Assembly (NCBI GenBank): GCA_000403415.2
Contig: KE159681.1
Location: forward strand, 56,109-120,108
DNA: 64,000 bases
Reading direction: 5' to 3'
DNA from: Firmicutes bacterium M10-2
GTDB taxonomy: Bacteria > Bacillota_I > Bacilli_A > Erysipelotrichales > Erysipelotrichaceae
In this document: piece by piece, positions 53,608-62,322 of the stretch
Layout: each line of letters starts with the position of its first letter
How positions within the stretch are numbered: position 1 is the first letter of the stretch
The notes under the pieces: generated by a model
What the model was told of the DNA's origin: nothing
The model's input: the letters and a program-made list of their open reading frames with translations, nothing else
The model's database searches: none
Made by a program: the position numbers and the translations under genes

Positions 53608-54437
53608 GATTTCTTGTTTCCTATCACTGTAACGTAGTTAAAGCTTTGCATATTGGTGACAGGCCGCACATAAACAGTAGAAATGATCGCATCGTCATTC
53701 ATCACGGTATCGGTTACAGTTCCGATGAAGATCCCACTTGGATAATTTCCTCCTTTTCCGCTGGTGGCGACTTGGGCACCATTCGTGACGGTTGCGTCAT
53801 GATCAAACAAATGGACAACATACGCTCTTTTGGATGTATCGTAAGATTGAAGCACACCTTCAATTGTTGTCCCGTCATCAAGCGGAATTTCAATCGCAAT
53901 ATCATTATGAAGTTTTGGCGAAGTAAGCAATCGAACGGTACTTGTGGCGGTCTGAACACTTTCGATCAGCCCCACTACACCTTGTGATGTAGAAACGAGC
54001 ATATTTTCCTGAATTCCTTCGTTTTTTCCGGCAGAAATCGTAAATATCTGATTCCAGTTTTGCGTTGGGCGCTCAAGCACTGTACAATTGATTCGTACTG
54101 CATCCCCTAATGAATCCTGCATATCGAGCATTTCCTGCAACTCCTGATTTTTATTTTTTTCATCTTGATACATGGTTTGATAACTGCGTTGTATCGCAAG
54201 TTGTTCGTTCAAATATACATTGTCATCATACACATGCCAAAGATTCGATACATCCGATACTGCATTTCCAAGCGAAGTCACCGGATAGTCGATCAGTCCG
54301 TATTTAATATATGTCCACGCGCTATATCCGGGATTGGTCATTGTATTTTGGCGTAAACCAAGCATAATGCATCCAAAAACAATGACGAATAAGATCGCGC
54401 TGATCAAAATTCGTTGAAGTCGGTTAAATTTTTTCAT
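53604..54437 (-). CDS. mreC: Cell shape-determining protein MreC
   Basis: 277 residues from the ATG at 54437 (TTG at 54449 is also possible). One N-terminal membrane segment (about 8-28), a coiled coil (about 60-100, AIQRSYQTMYQDEKNKNQELQE) and a beta-barrel ending (for example STSQGVVGLIESV, TSGKGGNYPSGIFIGTV) fit MreC. It organises the cell-wall elongation complex. First gene of the cluster, with a good promoter upstream. No mreB is present here. Confidence 0.9.
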   Translation of the reverse strand: MKKFNRLQRILISAILFVIVFGCIMLGLRQNTMTNPGYSAWTYIKYGLIDYPVTSLGNAVSDVSNLWHVYDDNVYLNEQLAIQRSYQTMYQDEKNKNQELQEMLDMQDSLGDAVRINCTVLERPTQNWNQIFTISAGKNEGIQENMLVSTSQGVVGLIESVQTATSTVRLLTSPKLHNDIAIEIPLDDGTTIEGVLQSYDTSKRAYVVHLFDHDATVTNGAQVATSGKGGNYPSGIFIGTVTDTVMNDDAIISTVYVRPVTNMQSFNYVTVIGNKKS

Positions 54438-54462
54438 TTCTTCCCCCAAATCATTTGGTTTT

Positions 54463-54491
54463 ATTATAGCGTTTCATCCTTTGATATTCAA
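54463..54491 (-). promoter_or_regulatory. Promoter of the mreC cluster
   Basis: On the minus strand TTGAAT (54491..54486) and TATAAT (54468..54463) are 17 bases apart, 26 bases before the mreC ATG. It could serve mreC-mreD and possibly polA and the downstream genes. Confidence 0.8.
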
Positions 54492-54576
54492 CGAAGAGGG
54501 AGATTTTCCGCAAAGTGTATGAATCTCAAATTCCGTACTTTCTATAAGTACTTTATTAATCTTCCTGCTAAATTTT

Positions 54577-55251
54577 CTAATCCAGCATGTGGTGTTCTTT
54601 GAACGAATAGTGCTGATTGCGGCCAACGATAATATGATCGGTAATTTGAATACCCATTGTATTTGCGATCTTGACAAGACGTTTTGTTGTCGTAAGATCG
54701 GCAGAACTTGGGGTCACATCATTGGAAGGATGATTGTGAACAAGAAGGATCGAATGGGCATTTTGAAGAAACGCCTCTTTAAAAATTTCCCGCGGATGGA
54801 CAAGAGATTCATTCAAGGATCCTTTAAACAAGACTTTATGTGTGATGATCTTTCCTTTCGTATTTAAATAAATGCACACAAAATGTTCCTGCTGTAAAAT
54901 TCCGAATTCCATTTCGAACCAAATTGTAACATCATTCGGATTATGAATCGAAAACGCATAAGAGCGGGCTCGCATCGCGCGTTTGCTCAATTCCAAAGCC
55001 GCAACGATTTGCAGGGCTTTCGCTTCCCGAATGCCTTCGATTTCCATAAGTTCGGAAATCGACATATCCGGCAGCCGACTGAATCCTTGCGACTTTTTCA
55101 CCAGATCATGAGCAATTTGCTCAACAGGACGTTGTTTGACCCCACTCGAAATGATCAATGCCGCAAGTTCCGCATCACTTAAAGTGTGTATACCTTGACA
55201 CAAGGCTTTTTCCCTTGGCCGTTGTTTATTTTCCATTTCTTTTATTCTCAT
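54577..55251 (-). CDS. radC: RadC-family JAB-domain protein
   Basis: 224 residues from the ATG at 55251 (another at 55236); neither has a strong ribosome site. MRIKEMENKQRPREKAL matches the RadC N-terminus. A helix-hairpin-helix region is followed by the JAB/MPN metal site with the sequence HNHPSNDVTPSSAD (His-x-His-Pro-Ser, then Asp). The historical link to DNA repair is disputed. Next to mreC in many Firmicutes. Confidence 0.92.
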   Translation of the reverse strand: MRIKEMENKQRPREKALCQGIHTLSDAELAALIISSGVKQRPVEQIAHDLVKKSQGFSRLPDMSISELMEIEGIREAKALQIVAALELSKRAMRARSYAFSIHNPNDVTIWFEMEFGILQQEHFVCIYLNTKGKIITHKVLFKGSLNESLVHPREIFKEAFLQNAHSILLVHNHPSNDVTPSSADLTTTKRLVKIANTMGIQITDHIIVGRNQHYSFKEHHMLD

Positions 55252-55394
55252 ACTTATATATACGAAAAATTTCAAATTTTGTGACCTTTTTTCAAAAAAA
55301 ATCAGTTTTTTGATTTTTCGTACTTTTTTTCCAATCGTCAAAAGCATCCTTTCGACTTGGACATCTACACAAGTATATTTTCTCCATATAAAGC

Positions 55395-55418
55395 AAAAAA
55401 CCGCATTGCTGCGGTTTT
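55395..55418 (-). terminator. Terminator of the tRNA operon
   Basis: Stem AAAACCGCA/TGCGGTTTT (55397-55405 with 55410-55418) with T runs on both sides. It lies just downstream of the tRNA-Gly gene and could also work for a plus-strand transcript. Confidence 0.85.
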
Positions 55419-55431
55419 TAACTCAACTAGA

Positions 55432-55505
55432 TGGAGCAGATGACGGGAATTGAACCCGCGTATCAGCCTTGGCAAGGCTGTGTTCTACCATTGAACTACA
55501 TCTGC
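55432..55505 (-). tRNA. tRNA-Gly (GCC)
   Basis: 74 bases with CCA encoded. Acceptor stem GCAGATG/CATCTGC, anticodon loop CTTGCCAAG (GCC) and TTCAATTC T-loop are all intact. Last gene of a four-gene tRNA operon. Confidence 0.97.
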
Positions 55506-55512
55506 AAAAAAA

Positions 55513-55588
55513 TGGCGGTCCAGATGGGACTCGAACCCACGATCTCCTCCGTGACAGGGAGGCATGTTAACCACTACACCACTGGACC
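55513..55588 (-). tRNA. tRNA-Asp (GTC), copy 2 in transcription order
   Basis: 76 bases, CCA encoded. Acceptor GGTCCAG/CTGGACC, anticodon loop CTGTCAC (GTC), T-loop TTCGAGT. Identical to the next copy. Confidence 0.97.
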
Positions 55589-55612
55589 AATACAAATATT
55601 TTTTAAAAAAGA

Positions 55613-55688
55613 TGGCGGTCCAGATGGGACTCGAACCCACGATCTCCTCCGTGACAGGGAGGCATGTTAACCACTACACCACTGGACC
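55613..55688 (-). tRNA. tRNA-Asp (GTC), copy 1 in transcription order
   Basis: Identical to the copy at 55513-55588 and located exactly 100 bases away. Confidence 0.97.
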
Positions 55689-55712
55689 AATACAAATATT
55701 TTTTAAAAAAGA

Positions 55713-55803
55713 TGGCGGAGATGGAGAGATTTGAACTCTCGCGCCAGTTTCCCGACCTATACCCTTAGCAGGGGCACCTCTTCAGCCACTTGAGTACATC
55801 TCC
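55713..55803 (-). tRNA. tRNA-Ser (GCT)
   Basis: 91 bases with a long variable arm, CCA encoded. Acceptor GGAGATG/CATCTCC, anticodon loop CTGCTAAG (GCT), T-loop TTCAAAT. First gene of the tRNA operon. Confidence 0.96.
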
Positions 55804-55839
55804 ACGATTTTATGTCGTCGCTCTCATCAGCGCTCACTT

Positions 55840-55868
55840 ATATTAACATGATTCAACACTCCATGCAA
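55840..55868 (-). promoter_or_regulatory. Promoter of the tRNA operon
   Basis: On the minus strand TTGCAT (55868..55863) and TAATAT (55845..55840) are 17 bases apart, about 37 bases before the tRNA-Ser start. A stable RNA-type arrangement. Confidence 0.7.
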
Positions 55869-56009
55869 CCCTTTTTTACCAAAAATATTTAAGGATTTTC
55901 TAATTTTTTTATTCTTTCTTTTTTTAATGAAAATCTTTTCTCAGTTTAGGGCAATCGCATTGTCGGACTTTCCTCCTTTTTTTATAATTCAGAAGAAGGA
56001 GGATGAATT

Positions 56010-56264
56010 ATGTTCAAGATGTTATTTACAAATTTGCTGGAAACAAAGAGAATGATAAAAATTATGCTCTCTCTTGCGATTATTTCTTTTTTGATTTCGA
56101 CTTTCTTTTCGATTCCTACACAAATGAGCACACCCCAATCGGCGACTTTGGCCAACAGCCTCGTTCAGGAAAACTGGCCGGCCTTCGAACAAGGATTGTG
56201 CTTTCCGTTTTTACTATTCAGTTTTTGGTATATCATCCGTTACGTTTATTTATTCACCCGATAG
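56010..56264 (+). CDS. Small membrane protein (unknown)
   Basis: 84 residues, ATG at 56010 with GAAGGAGG upstream. Two hydrophobic segments (about residues 17-35 and 62-80), with a short soluble part containing QSATLANSLVQ between. I do not recognise a family. Its 3' end overlaps the convergent lipoprotein gene by 15 bases. The clear ribosome site argues that it is real. Confidence 0.7.
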   Translation: MFKMLFTNLLETKRMIKIMLSLAIISFLISTFFSIPTQMSTPQSATLANSLVQENWPAFEQGLCFPFLLFSFWYIIRYVYLFTR

Positions 56265-56822
56265 TTTTTCAAACATTTCTTCATATACTTTTTTCAACTG
56301 AGCTTGTTCTTGCCGGCTCATTTGTCTTTCATGTGCATCATGCTCATCAACCGTACCTACATGTCCGGCAATCGCCTGTCCATCTTTGACAACGACCACA
56401 CAAGGAACAAATAAAGTTCGTTGTCCTTCATCGTTGTCTGACATGTATTGGTCGATGTATGGCATGATCTCCTGTTTTTGTTCATCCGTATACAAAATGT
56501 TTCGATCGGTATCTCTTGTTTGAATATAAATGACTTCTTTCCCGAATTCAGAAGCAACTTCTTTCAAGATAGGAACTGCCTCCTGACACCAAGGGCAATC
56601 TTCAAATCCAAAATAAAGAACTCCTGTCTTTCCTTCCTTGAAGAAATGAATCGCCTCATCAAATGCATAGGGCTTTGAAATCGTGATAGGTTCTGTCGCT
56701 TCAAACGAACAAGCCACATCTTCACTTTCGCATGCCGCATCTTTTTTCCCTTCTTGTGTTTGGCATCCGGTGATAAGAAAGAAACTAAGCACAAAACAAA
56801 CTGTCAAATACTTTTTTTTCAT
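56250..56822 (-). CDS. Thioredoxin-like lipoprotein
   Basis: 190 residues. The N-terminus KKYLTVCFVLSFFLITGC is a lipoprotein signal with the lipobox ending at Cys19, followed by an acidic linker. The thioredoxin fold carries FGFEDCPWCQEAVPIL with a CPWC active site and a cis-Pro region VPCVVVVKDG. It resembles bacteriocin-transport accessory or DsbD-like extracellular redox lipoproteins, so a membrane-anchored disulfide exchange role is likely. AGGAGGGG lies before the ATG. Confidence 0.9.
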   Translation of the reverse strand: MKKKYLTVCFVLSFFLITGCQTQEGKKDAACESEDVACSFEATEPITISKPYAFDEAIHFFKEGKTGVLYFGFEDCPWCQEAVPILKEVASEFGKEVIYIQTRDTDRNILYTDEQKQEIMPYIDQYMSDNDEGQRTLFVPCVVVVKDGQAIAGHVGTVDEHDAHERQMSRQEQAQLKKVYEEMFEKLSGE

Positions 56823-56837
56823 CCAGATCCCCTCCTA

Positions 56838-56866
56838 TAAAAAAAACTCTGAATCTTCTTCAGAGT
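56838..56866 (-). terminator. Terminator of tRNA-His
   Basis: Stem ACTCTGAA/TTCAGAGT (56846-56853 with 56859-56866) with TTTTTT on the minus strand after it, between tRNA-His and the lipoprotein gene. Confidence 0.85.
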
Positions 56867-56879
56867 GTTGCTTTTCAAA

Positions 56880-56956
56880 TGGGGCGGCTGACGCGGATCG
56901 AACGCGCGAATGACGGAGCCACAATCCGTTGTGTTAACCACTTCACCACAACCGCC
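56880..56956 (-). tRNA. tRNA-His (GTG)
   Basis: 77 bases counting the extra G at position -1 (56956) and the encoded CCA. Acceptor GCGGTTG/CAGCCGC with the G-1:C73 pair typical of His tRNA. Anticodon loop TTGTGGC (GTG). Confidence 0.96.
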
Positions 56957-57015
56957 GTGTACTCAATAATAATAACGAATACTTTTCGATTTGTAAAGCA
57001 GAAAATTTATTTTTT

Positions 57016-57381
57016 TTACTCAGCCAAAGTTTTCATTCCAAATACAAAATATAGGAGATGGCCGATCCATACAATAAGCAGGATAGCTCTTCCAATCGGT
57101 ACTTGATCCATCATTACAAACCCGAAGAACATAGTCAGCGTAATTACGATCATAACACGAATTTTCGTCTTTTTATTCATCCCGCGTTCTTTGACCCAGC
57201 TTTCCAAATTGTCTTTATATAAATTTGTCGAAAGAAACCACTTATGAAGTCGTTCGCTTCCTTTTCCGAAGCCAAAAGCTGCAAGCAATAGAAAAGGAAA
57301 AGCCGGAAGCAGAGGAAGGATGGCTCCCAAAACTCCAAGCCCCAAGCCGATAAATCCAAGTGTCAAATAAATATATTTCAT
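57016..57381 (-). CDS. DUF454 (YbaN-like) inner membrane protein
   Basis: 121 residues from the ATG at 57381, with AGGAGGG upstream; the frame extends 33 codons into the upstream gene. The DUF454 pattern is GFIGLGLGVLGAILPLLPAFPFLLLAAFGFGKGSERL and a second hydrophobic pair near the end. It has about four membrane helices. It overlaps the ygbA-like gene by four bases and ends the operon. Function unknown. Confidence 0.9.
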   Translation of the reverse strand: MKYIYLTLGFIGLGLGVLGAILPLLPAFPFLLLAAFGFGKGSERLHKWFLSTNLYKDNLESWVKERGMNKKTKIRVMIVITLTMFFGFVMMDQVPIGRAILLIVWIGHLLYFVFGMKTLAE

Positions 57382-57707
57382 TCTTTCCCTCCTTTTCTTT
57401 TTTGCTTTTCTTTTAATTCCACAATCAAATGCTTGATCGTCATGATTGGATGATGCCACAGCATTCTCGGCCCGCTCCAACGCATCACCGCTTTTATTTG
57501 TTCTCTTCTTTTCTTTTCATAGCAATGCACTTTGCAAGCCGAACAAAATGTTTTCGTTTCCATAAAAGGGCATTTTCCAATACGCAATTTTGCATAATTA
57601 ATCAACTCTTCCGGATTTCCTTCATGTTTTTTATAGTAAAGCCGGATCATTTCACTGACCAGACGTATTTCATTCTCTCTTTTTTTATTAATATTGATCT
57701 GTTTCAT
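57378..57707 (-). CDS. YgbA-family protein (nitrosative-stress associated)
   Basis: 109 residues. RLVSEMIRLYYKKHEGNPEELINYAKLRIGKCPFM, then CSACKVHCYEKKRREQIKAVMRWSGPRMLWHHP, match YgbA of E. coli, whose transcription responds to nitric oxide. The conserved Cys residues could hold a metal or sense NO. It overlaps the CydC-like gene by four bases. The biochemical role is unknown. Confidence 0.88.
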   Translation of the reverse strand: MKQININKKRENEIRLVSEMIRLYYKKHEGNPEELINYAKLRIGKCPFMETKTFCSACKVHCYEKKRREQIKAVMRWSGPRMLWHHPIMTIKHLIVELKEKQKRKGGKE

Positions 57708-59341
57708 ATTTTCTCCATTTTTAACAGTTCGTCCGCAAACTGCAATGAAGATCCGCGATGCGAAACTAAAACAATCGTCTTTCCTTCTTTATGATCATCC
57801 ACAGCTTTCAAGATTGCGCCTTCATTCAAGCTATCTAAATTGCTTGTCGGCTCATCCAGAAGCAAGAAATTTCCATCATGCAGAAATGCTCTTGCCAAAC
57901 CAAGACGTTGTTTTTCCCCACCCGATACACTGCTTCCAAGCTCTGCAATCTCTGTATTGTACCCTTGAGACAAAGTCATGATAAACTCGTGAATGTTGGC
58001 TTTTTTACATGCATCGACCAATTCTTCATCGGTCGCATCTTGTTTTGCGATCCGTAAGTTGGCTGCAATCGAATCATGGAATAACATTGTTTCCTGACTC
58101 ACTAAGCTTTCATGCAATCTTAAATTATGCGTGTTAATTGTTTTGATATTTGCATGATCGATATTGATCTTTCCGCTATTTACATCCCACATACGCATTA
58201 ACAGCTTCAATAGCGTGGATTTTCCGCATCCACTTTTCCCTTGAATTCCCAAAATCTTGTTTTTCGGTATTTCTAAGGAGAAATCTTTCAATACTTCTTC
58301 GCTATCATACGAAAAAGAGATCTGATTGACATCAATTTGATCAAAAGCAACATTTTTTCCGTTGTCTACCTCTTTGATCACAGCTTTTTCATCCAACAAA
58401 TTCAATAAACGATTCCCCGCTCCTAAAGTCTGGGCAAGACCTGTCCCCAAATTTGATAATGCGATTACAGGCCCGAAACTGGAAATCATCAAGATCGGTG
58501 CAATCAATACCTCATGCCTGGATACAGCGCCGTGTTGAAAGAGCGTGTTTGCCACGACAAACATTACGACCGAAAAGAAAATAACTGCGATATTTGTGCA
58601 CGATAACCCGAAAGCCATCACTTGCTTGATCTTTTTTTCTCTTTTTGCCAAAGAACGCGTTTTAGATAAAATACCTTTTTCTCTTTTTCCGGCATCATTG
58701 AACCACATGAGCTCTTTCAATCCGCGAACACTTTCCAGTACATAGGCCATTTGTTCTCCGGATTCCTGGCGAAAATCTCTTCCTGCTTCACTACTGCGTT
58801 TTGACAAGACGAAAGGAATGACGACGCCAACGACGAAGTAAGCCGCAAAGGCCACCAACCCAAGCCAAGGATTCATTGTGGTTTGCCAGATCACACAAAT
58901 AAGACTTACAAATAACGCAATGCAAACCGGAGAAATCGTATGTGCGTAAAAAACTTCGAGAAGTTCGACATCACTTGTAATCAGCGAAATCAAATTTCCT
59001 TTTTCTTTTACTTCCAGTTTTGCGTAAGAAAGCTCTCTGAGCTTTCCGAAAATGATATCCCGTATGTGTGCTAACAGCTTGAATGCGATATAATGATTGC
59101 AAGCCTGCTCGGCATAACGAAGCACTCCGCGAAACACGGCGCATAAGATCATGGCAATTAAAATTTTATGGATCGTTTGCCCATTCATAATAAGAGAAAT
59201 GCCTTCTGCTCCAAGAACAGGAATTAAGATTGCCGCCATGAATCCGGCAATTCCCATCAAAATCGCAATACACATGATCCCGATCATCGGTTTTACGAAT
59301 ACGATCAGTTTCGATAAAATTTGTAAATTACTTCTTTTCAT
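57704..59341 (-). CDS. cydC: ABC transporter, CydC-like half (permease-ATPase)
   Basis: 545 residues from the ATG at 59341 with GGGAGG upstream. Six membrane helices in the first 320 residues are followed by an ABC ATPase: Walker A GIQGKSGCGKSTLL, signature SVSGGEKQRL and Walker B LLLDEPTSNLD. The overlap with the next half suggests a heterodimer like CydDC, which exports cysteine or glutathione and affects cytochrome assembly. The transported molecule here is not shown by sequence. Confidence 0.88.
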   Translation of the reverse strand: MKRSNLQILSKLIVFVKPMIGIMCIAILMGIAGFMAAILIPVLGAEGISLIMNGQTIHKILIAMILCAVFRGVLRYAEQACNHYIAFKLLAHIRDIIFGKLRELSYAKLEVKEKGNLISLITSDVELLEVFYAHTISPVCIALFVSLICVIWQTTMNPWLGLVAFAAYFVVGVVIPFVLSKRSSEAGRDFRQESGEQMAYVLESVRGLKELMWFNDAGKREKGILSKTRSLAKREKKIKQVMAFGLSCTNIAVIFFSVVMFVVANTLFQHGAVSRHEVLIAPILMISSFGPVIALSNLGTGLAQTLGAGNRLLNLLDEKAVIKEVDNGKNVAFDQIDVNQISFSYDSEEVLKDFSLEIPKNKILGIQGKSGCGKSTLLKLLMRMWDVNSGKINIDHANIKTINTHNLRLHESLVSQETMLFHDSIAANLRIAKQDATDEELVDACKKANIHEFIMTLSQGYNTEIAELGSSVSGGEKQRLGLARAFLHDGNFLLLDEPTSNLDSLNEGAILKAVDDHKEGKTIVLVSHRGSSLQFADELLKMEKI

Positions 59342-61058
59342 ACAAACCTCCCTGACTGTATTTTTCGAGTTCCTGCTGAGCATTCCATAACCTGGCATAT
59401 TCTTTTTTTCTATTCAGTAACTCTTCATGACTTCCTTGTTCGGTAATTTGTCCTTCTTTCAATACATAAATGATGTCAGCGTTTTCGATATTTTTTAAAC
59501 GATGAGAAATACAAAAGATTGTTTTTTCATTTAAGTTGTCAACAACTTTCATAATTCGATCTTCAGTATCTGCATCGACATTGCTTGTCGCTTCATCCAG
59601 AATCAATAAATCGCTCTTTTTCAATAAAATTCTTGCCAAAGCGAGCCTTTGTTTTTGTCCACCCGAGAAATTGCTTCCATCTTCTTCCACAATTTCATCC
59701 AGACCGTTTACAGTTCGTAAATAATCGGCAATTCCGGCCAGTTCAAGCACATTCCACATCTCTTGTTCGCCCGCTTGTTCATTTGCCATTTTCAAATTGC
59801 TTCGAACCGTTCCTTTAAACAATACCGATTCATGACCTAAATAAGACACGTGTTCATACAAGCTTTGAGCGCTTGCTTTTTCCATGTTGATTTGATTCCA
59901 ATCCATGGATCCGTGATCCGGATCAATTTGTCCCATGAGTAATTTCGCAATCGTGCTTTTTCCCGAACCGGACTCTCCGACTAAAGCAACCTTTTTGCCT
60001 TTTTTGATTTCAAGACAAATGTTTTTTAGGATCTGTTTTTCATCATAAGAAAAATCCACATTATCCATTGTAAGAAGAGAAAGTGCATTCAATTGCTCAT
60101 TTCGCTGCATATCAACAGGTTCATCAAGGATCGCAAACATCTTATCGCTTGCAGCCATACCGTTCATAGCAATATGGAAATAAGAGCCTAATGTCCGCAT
60201 TGGAATAAAGAAATCGGCCGACAGCAGCAAAATAAAAATTGTTTGAAACAATGTTGTTGTGTGCGCCTGATATGCGAAAAGAGCCACCAAAATTCCTGCT
60301 GCCGCTCCACCGTAAGCAACAAGATCCATCACAGAAATCGAATTGAGCTGCATGATCAGTACCCGCATCGTAATCTTGCGAAACTGTTCGGATTCTTCAT
60401 TCATTTGAATATGTTTCGCCGCATCGGCTTCATATGCTTTTAAAGTCGTCAATCCTTGAATATTTTCCAGAAAGCTGTCGCCAAGCTGCGTATACTTTCC
60501 CCAGTATTTGTTTAAAAGCTTCTTTGCAAATTTTTGAACCAAGATGATTGAAACAGGTATGAGTGGCACACAAATCAACAACACAAGCGCAGCCTTCCAA
60601 TTTAAAAACAAAGTAATGACGAATAACGTAAACGGCGCAATCATTGCGTAAAAAAATTGGGGAATGTAACTGCCAAAATAAATTTCAAGCTGATCGACAC
60701 CTTCAGAAAAAAGCTGAACGATTTGAGCCGTTGACCATTTATTCAAATAAGAAGGTCCAATCTGAATCAATTTTGAAAAAAGCTTTTTTCTCATTTCTTC
60801 TTTGACTATCGTGCTTGATTCAAAGCTGGCCATTGTAGACATTTTTGTCATGAATACACGAATCAAGACACAAACGAGCATGATCGCAAAGATGATTCCG
60901 TAAGAAATCTTCTTTCCTGTCATGGCCGAAGCAATCAAATACGCAAGCGCACCACTAAGAATTGTATTTGCGAGCAGGCCGAACCATTGGCAGAGTACAT
61001 TCCGCTTAATCGCCGACATGCTTTGAGGAAATGTTTTCATTAAACGTTTATTGATCAT
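59328..61058 (-). CDS. cydD: ABC transporter, CydD-like half (permease-ATPase)
   Basis: 576 residues. Six membrane helices (1-310) and an ATPase with Walker A LVGESGSGKSTIAK, signature NFSGGQKQRLALAR, Walker B LLILDEATSNVD and the switch His in FCISHRLKNIE. It overlaps the CydC-like gene by 14 bases, and AAAGGAG precedes the ATG. First gene of the four-gene operon. Confidence 0.88.
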   Translation of the reverse strand: MINKRLMKTFPQSMSAIKRNVLCQWFGLLANTILSGALAYLIASAMTGKKISYGIIFAIMLVCVLIRVFMTKMSTMASFESSTIVKEEMRKKLFSKLIQIGPSYLNKWSTAQIVQLFSEGVDQLEIYFGSYIPQFFYAMIAPFTLFVITLFLNWKAALVLLICVPLIPVSIILVQKFAKKLLNKYWGKYTQLGDSFLENIQGLTTLKAYEADAAKHIQMNEESEQFRKITMRVLIMQLNSISVMDLVAYGGAAAGILVALFAYQAHTTTLFQTIFILLLSADFFIPMRTLGSYFHIAMNGMAASDKMFAILDEPVDMQRNEQLNALSLLTMDNVDFSYDEKQILKNICLEIKKGKKVALVGESGSGKSTIAKLLMGQIDPDHGSMDWNQINMEKASAQSLYEHVSYLGHESVLFKGTVRSNLKMANEQAGEQEMWNVLELAGIADYLRTVNGLDEIVEEDGSNFSGGQKQRLALARILLKKSDLLILDEATSNVDADTEDRIMKVVDNLNEKTIFCISHRLKNIENADIIYVLKEGQITEQGSHEELLNRKKEYARLWNAQQELEKYSQGGLYEKK

Positions 61059-61140
61059 GAGTTAGTCTCCTTTAACACGAAAGTTAGTATATTTTAACTT
61101 CTTATTTTTTTCAAGTAAATCCCAAATTTTCACAAAAAGA

Positions 61141-61168
61141 AAAAAAGCCATGATCATCATGACTTTTT
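61141..61168 (-). terminator. Terminator of purM
   Basis: Ten-base stem with one mismatch (61144-61153 with 61157-61166) and T-rich flank on the minus strand, eleven bases past the purM stop. Confidence 0.8.
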
Positions 61169-61178
61169 TGAACTTCTT

Positions 61179-62216
61179 TTATTGCTTTGTCCAATCGATC
61201 GAATTGATTGTTTCCACTTTTTGATTTCCGCTGACAATTTTTCCGATCTCATAGCAAGAGATCCCTTGCTCACGCATATGCTCGATAACTTTCTCTTTAT
61301 TTTTCGGATTCGTTACAAGGGTCATTCCTACACCAAGATTAAAGGTGCGGATCATTTCCTCTTCTTCGACATTTCCATATTCTTTCAACACTTTGAAAAT
61401 CAATAATGGACGATAAGCGGACAAATCGATCAAAGCATTCATATTTTTCGGTAAGATGCGATTTAAATTTTCTTTGATACCGCCTCCTGTGATATGGGCG
61501 AGTCCGTGAATGATTTTTTCAGGAAAAAGATCTTTCAAAGCCAAATAATAGCAACGATGGGGCTCGAGCACTGCATCGATAAATGTTCGATCCTCGATCG
61601 TTTCATTCATGATCTTTTCGTTTTTGGCCATGATCTGACGCACCAAAGTGTAACCGTTGGTATGGATTCCGCTTGATTCCAGCGCTAAAACGCAGTCTCC
61701 AATTTCAATGTCTGAACCATCGATGATGTTTTGGCGATCGACGATCCCGGCGATACTGGACGTTAAAATATAAGTATCATCATTCAATACTCCGGGCTGT
61801 TCAGATGTTTCTCCTCCTGTCAATACACATTCCTGTTTTTTCGCGGCTTGCGCCATTGCTTTGACACAACGCTTGATAATTTCGGAATCCAGTTTTCCGC
61901 AAATGATCGCATCTTGTATCGATAATGGTCTTGCTCCCATCACGATACAATCATTGATCAAGTGATTGATCATATCGAAACAAACTCCTTCGATCCGATC
62001 ATACTGCATAGCCAAAAGCTGTTTCGATCCCGGTTCTTCTGTTTTCAAAACCAATACCGGATCTGTATATTCGGGAAATTGAATATCGAACAAAGACGAG
62101 AATGCACCAACCTTATTGAGCACACGTTTTTCTTCGGTTTCCAGTTCTTTTGCGATATGTTTTTTTGTGTCGTTAGCAAGATCAATATTTACGTTATAAG
62201 TTAGTTTTTCCTCCAT
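61179..62216 (-). CDS. purM: Phosphoribosylformylglycinamidine cyclo-ligase
   Basis: 345 residues. It makes aminoimidazole ribotide in purine synthesis, using ATP. Family motifs: AFSSLFDI, TGGETSEQPGV, LESSGIHTNGYTLVR and HITGGGIKENL. It stands alone; other pur genes are not in the window. The N-terminal segment before residue 40 is longer and less conserved than usual. Confidence 0.94.
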   Translation of the reverse strand: MEEKLTYNVNIDLANDTKKHIAKELETEEKRVLNKVGAFSSLFDIQFPEYTDPVLVLKTEEPGSKQLLAMQYDRIEGVCFDMINHLINDCIVMGARPLSIQDAIICGKLDSEIIKRCVKAMAQAAKKQECVLTGGETSEQPGVLNDDTYILTSSIAGIVDRQNIIDGSDIEIGDCVLALESSGIHTNGYTLVRQIMAKNEKIMNETIEDRTFIDAVLEPHRCYYLALKDLFPEKIIHGLAHITGGGIKENLNRILPKNMNALIDLSAYRPLLIFKVLKEYGNVEEEEMIRTFNLGVGMTLVTNPKNKEKVIEHMREQGISCYEIGKIVSGNQKVETINSIDWTKQ

Positions 62217-62322
62217 AATTCTGTCTCCTTTGTTATTATTATAGAAAGAAAATTCTATATGAGCAATATAACTTTTGAATTAAATGCTGAAGATCATTAA
62301 AAATAACTTTTTATATATTTAA

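Larger units (their letters stand above)
55513..55712. repeat. Perfect 100-bp tandem duplication of tRNA-Asp plus spacer
   Basis: Positions 55513-55612 and 55613-55712 are identical: the whole tRNA-Asp and its 24-base AT-rich spacer. A recent unequal-crossover event is the simplest explanation. Identical repeats can also be collapsed or expanded in assembly. Confidence 0.93.

Noticed and set aside
55513..55712. Possible CRISPR-like repeat
   Set aside because: The repeated unit is a complete tRNA-Asp with spacer, only two copies, and no cas genes are present.
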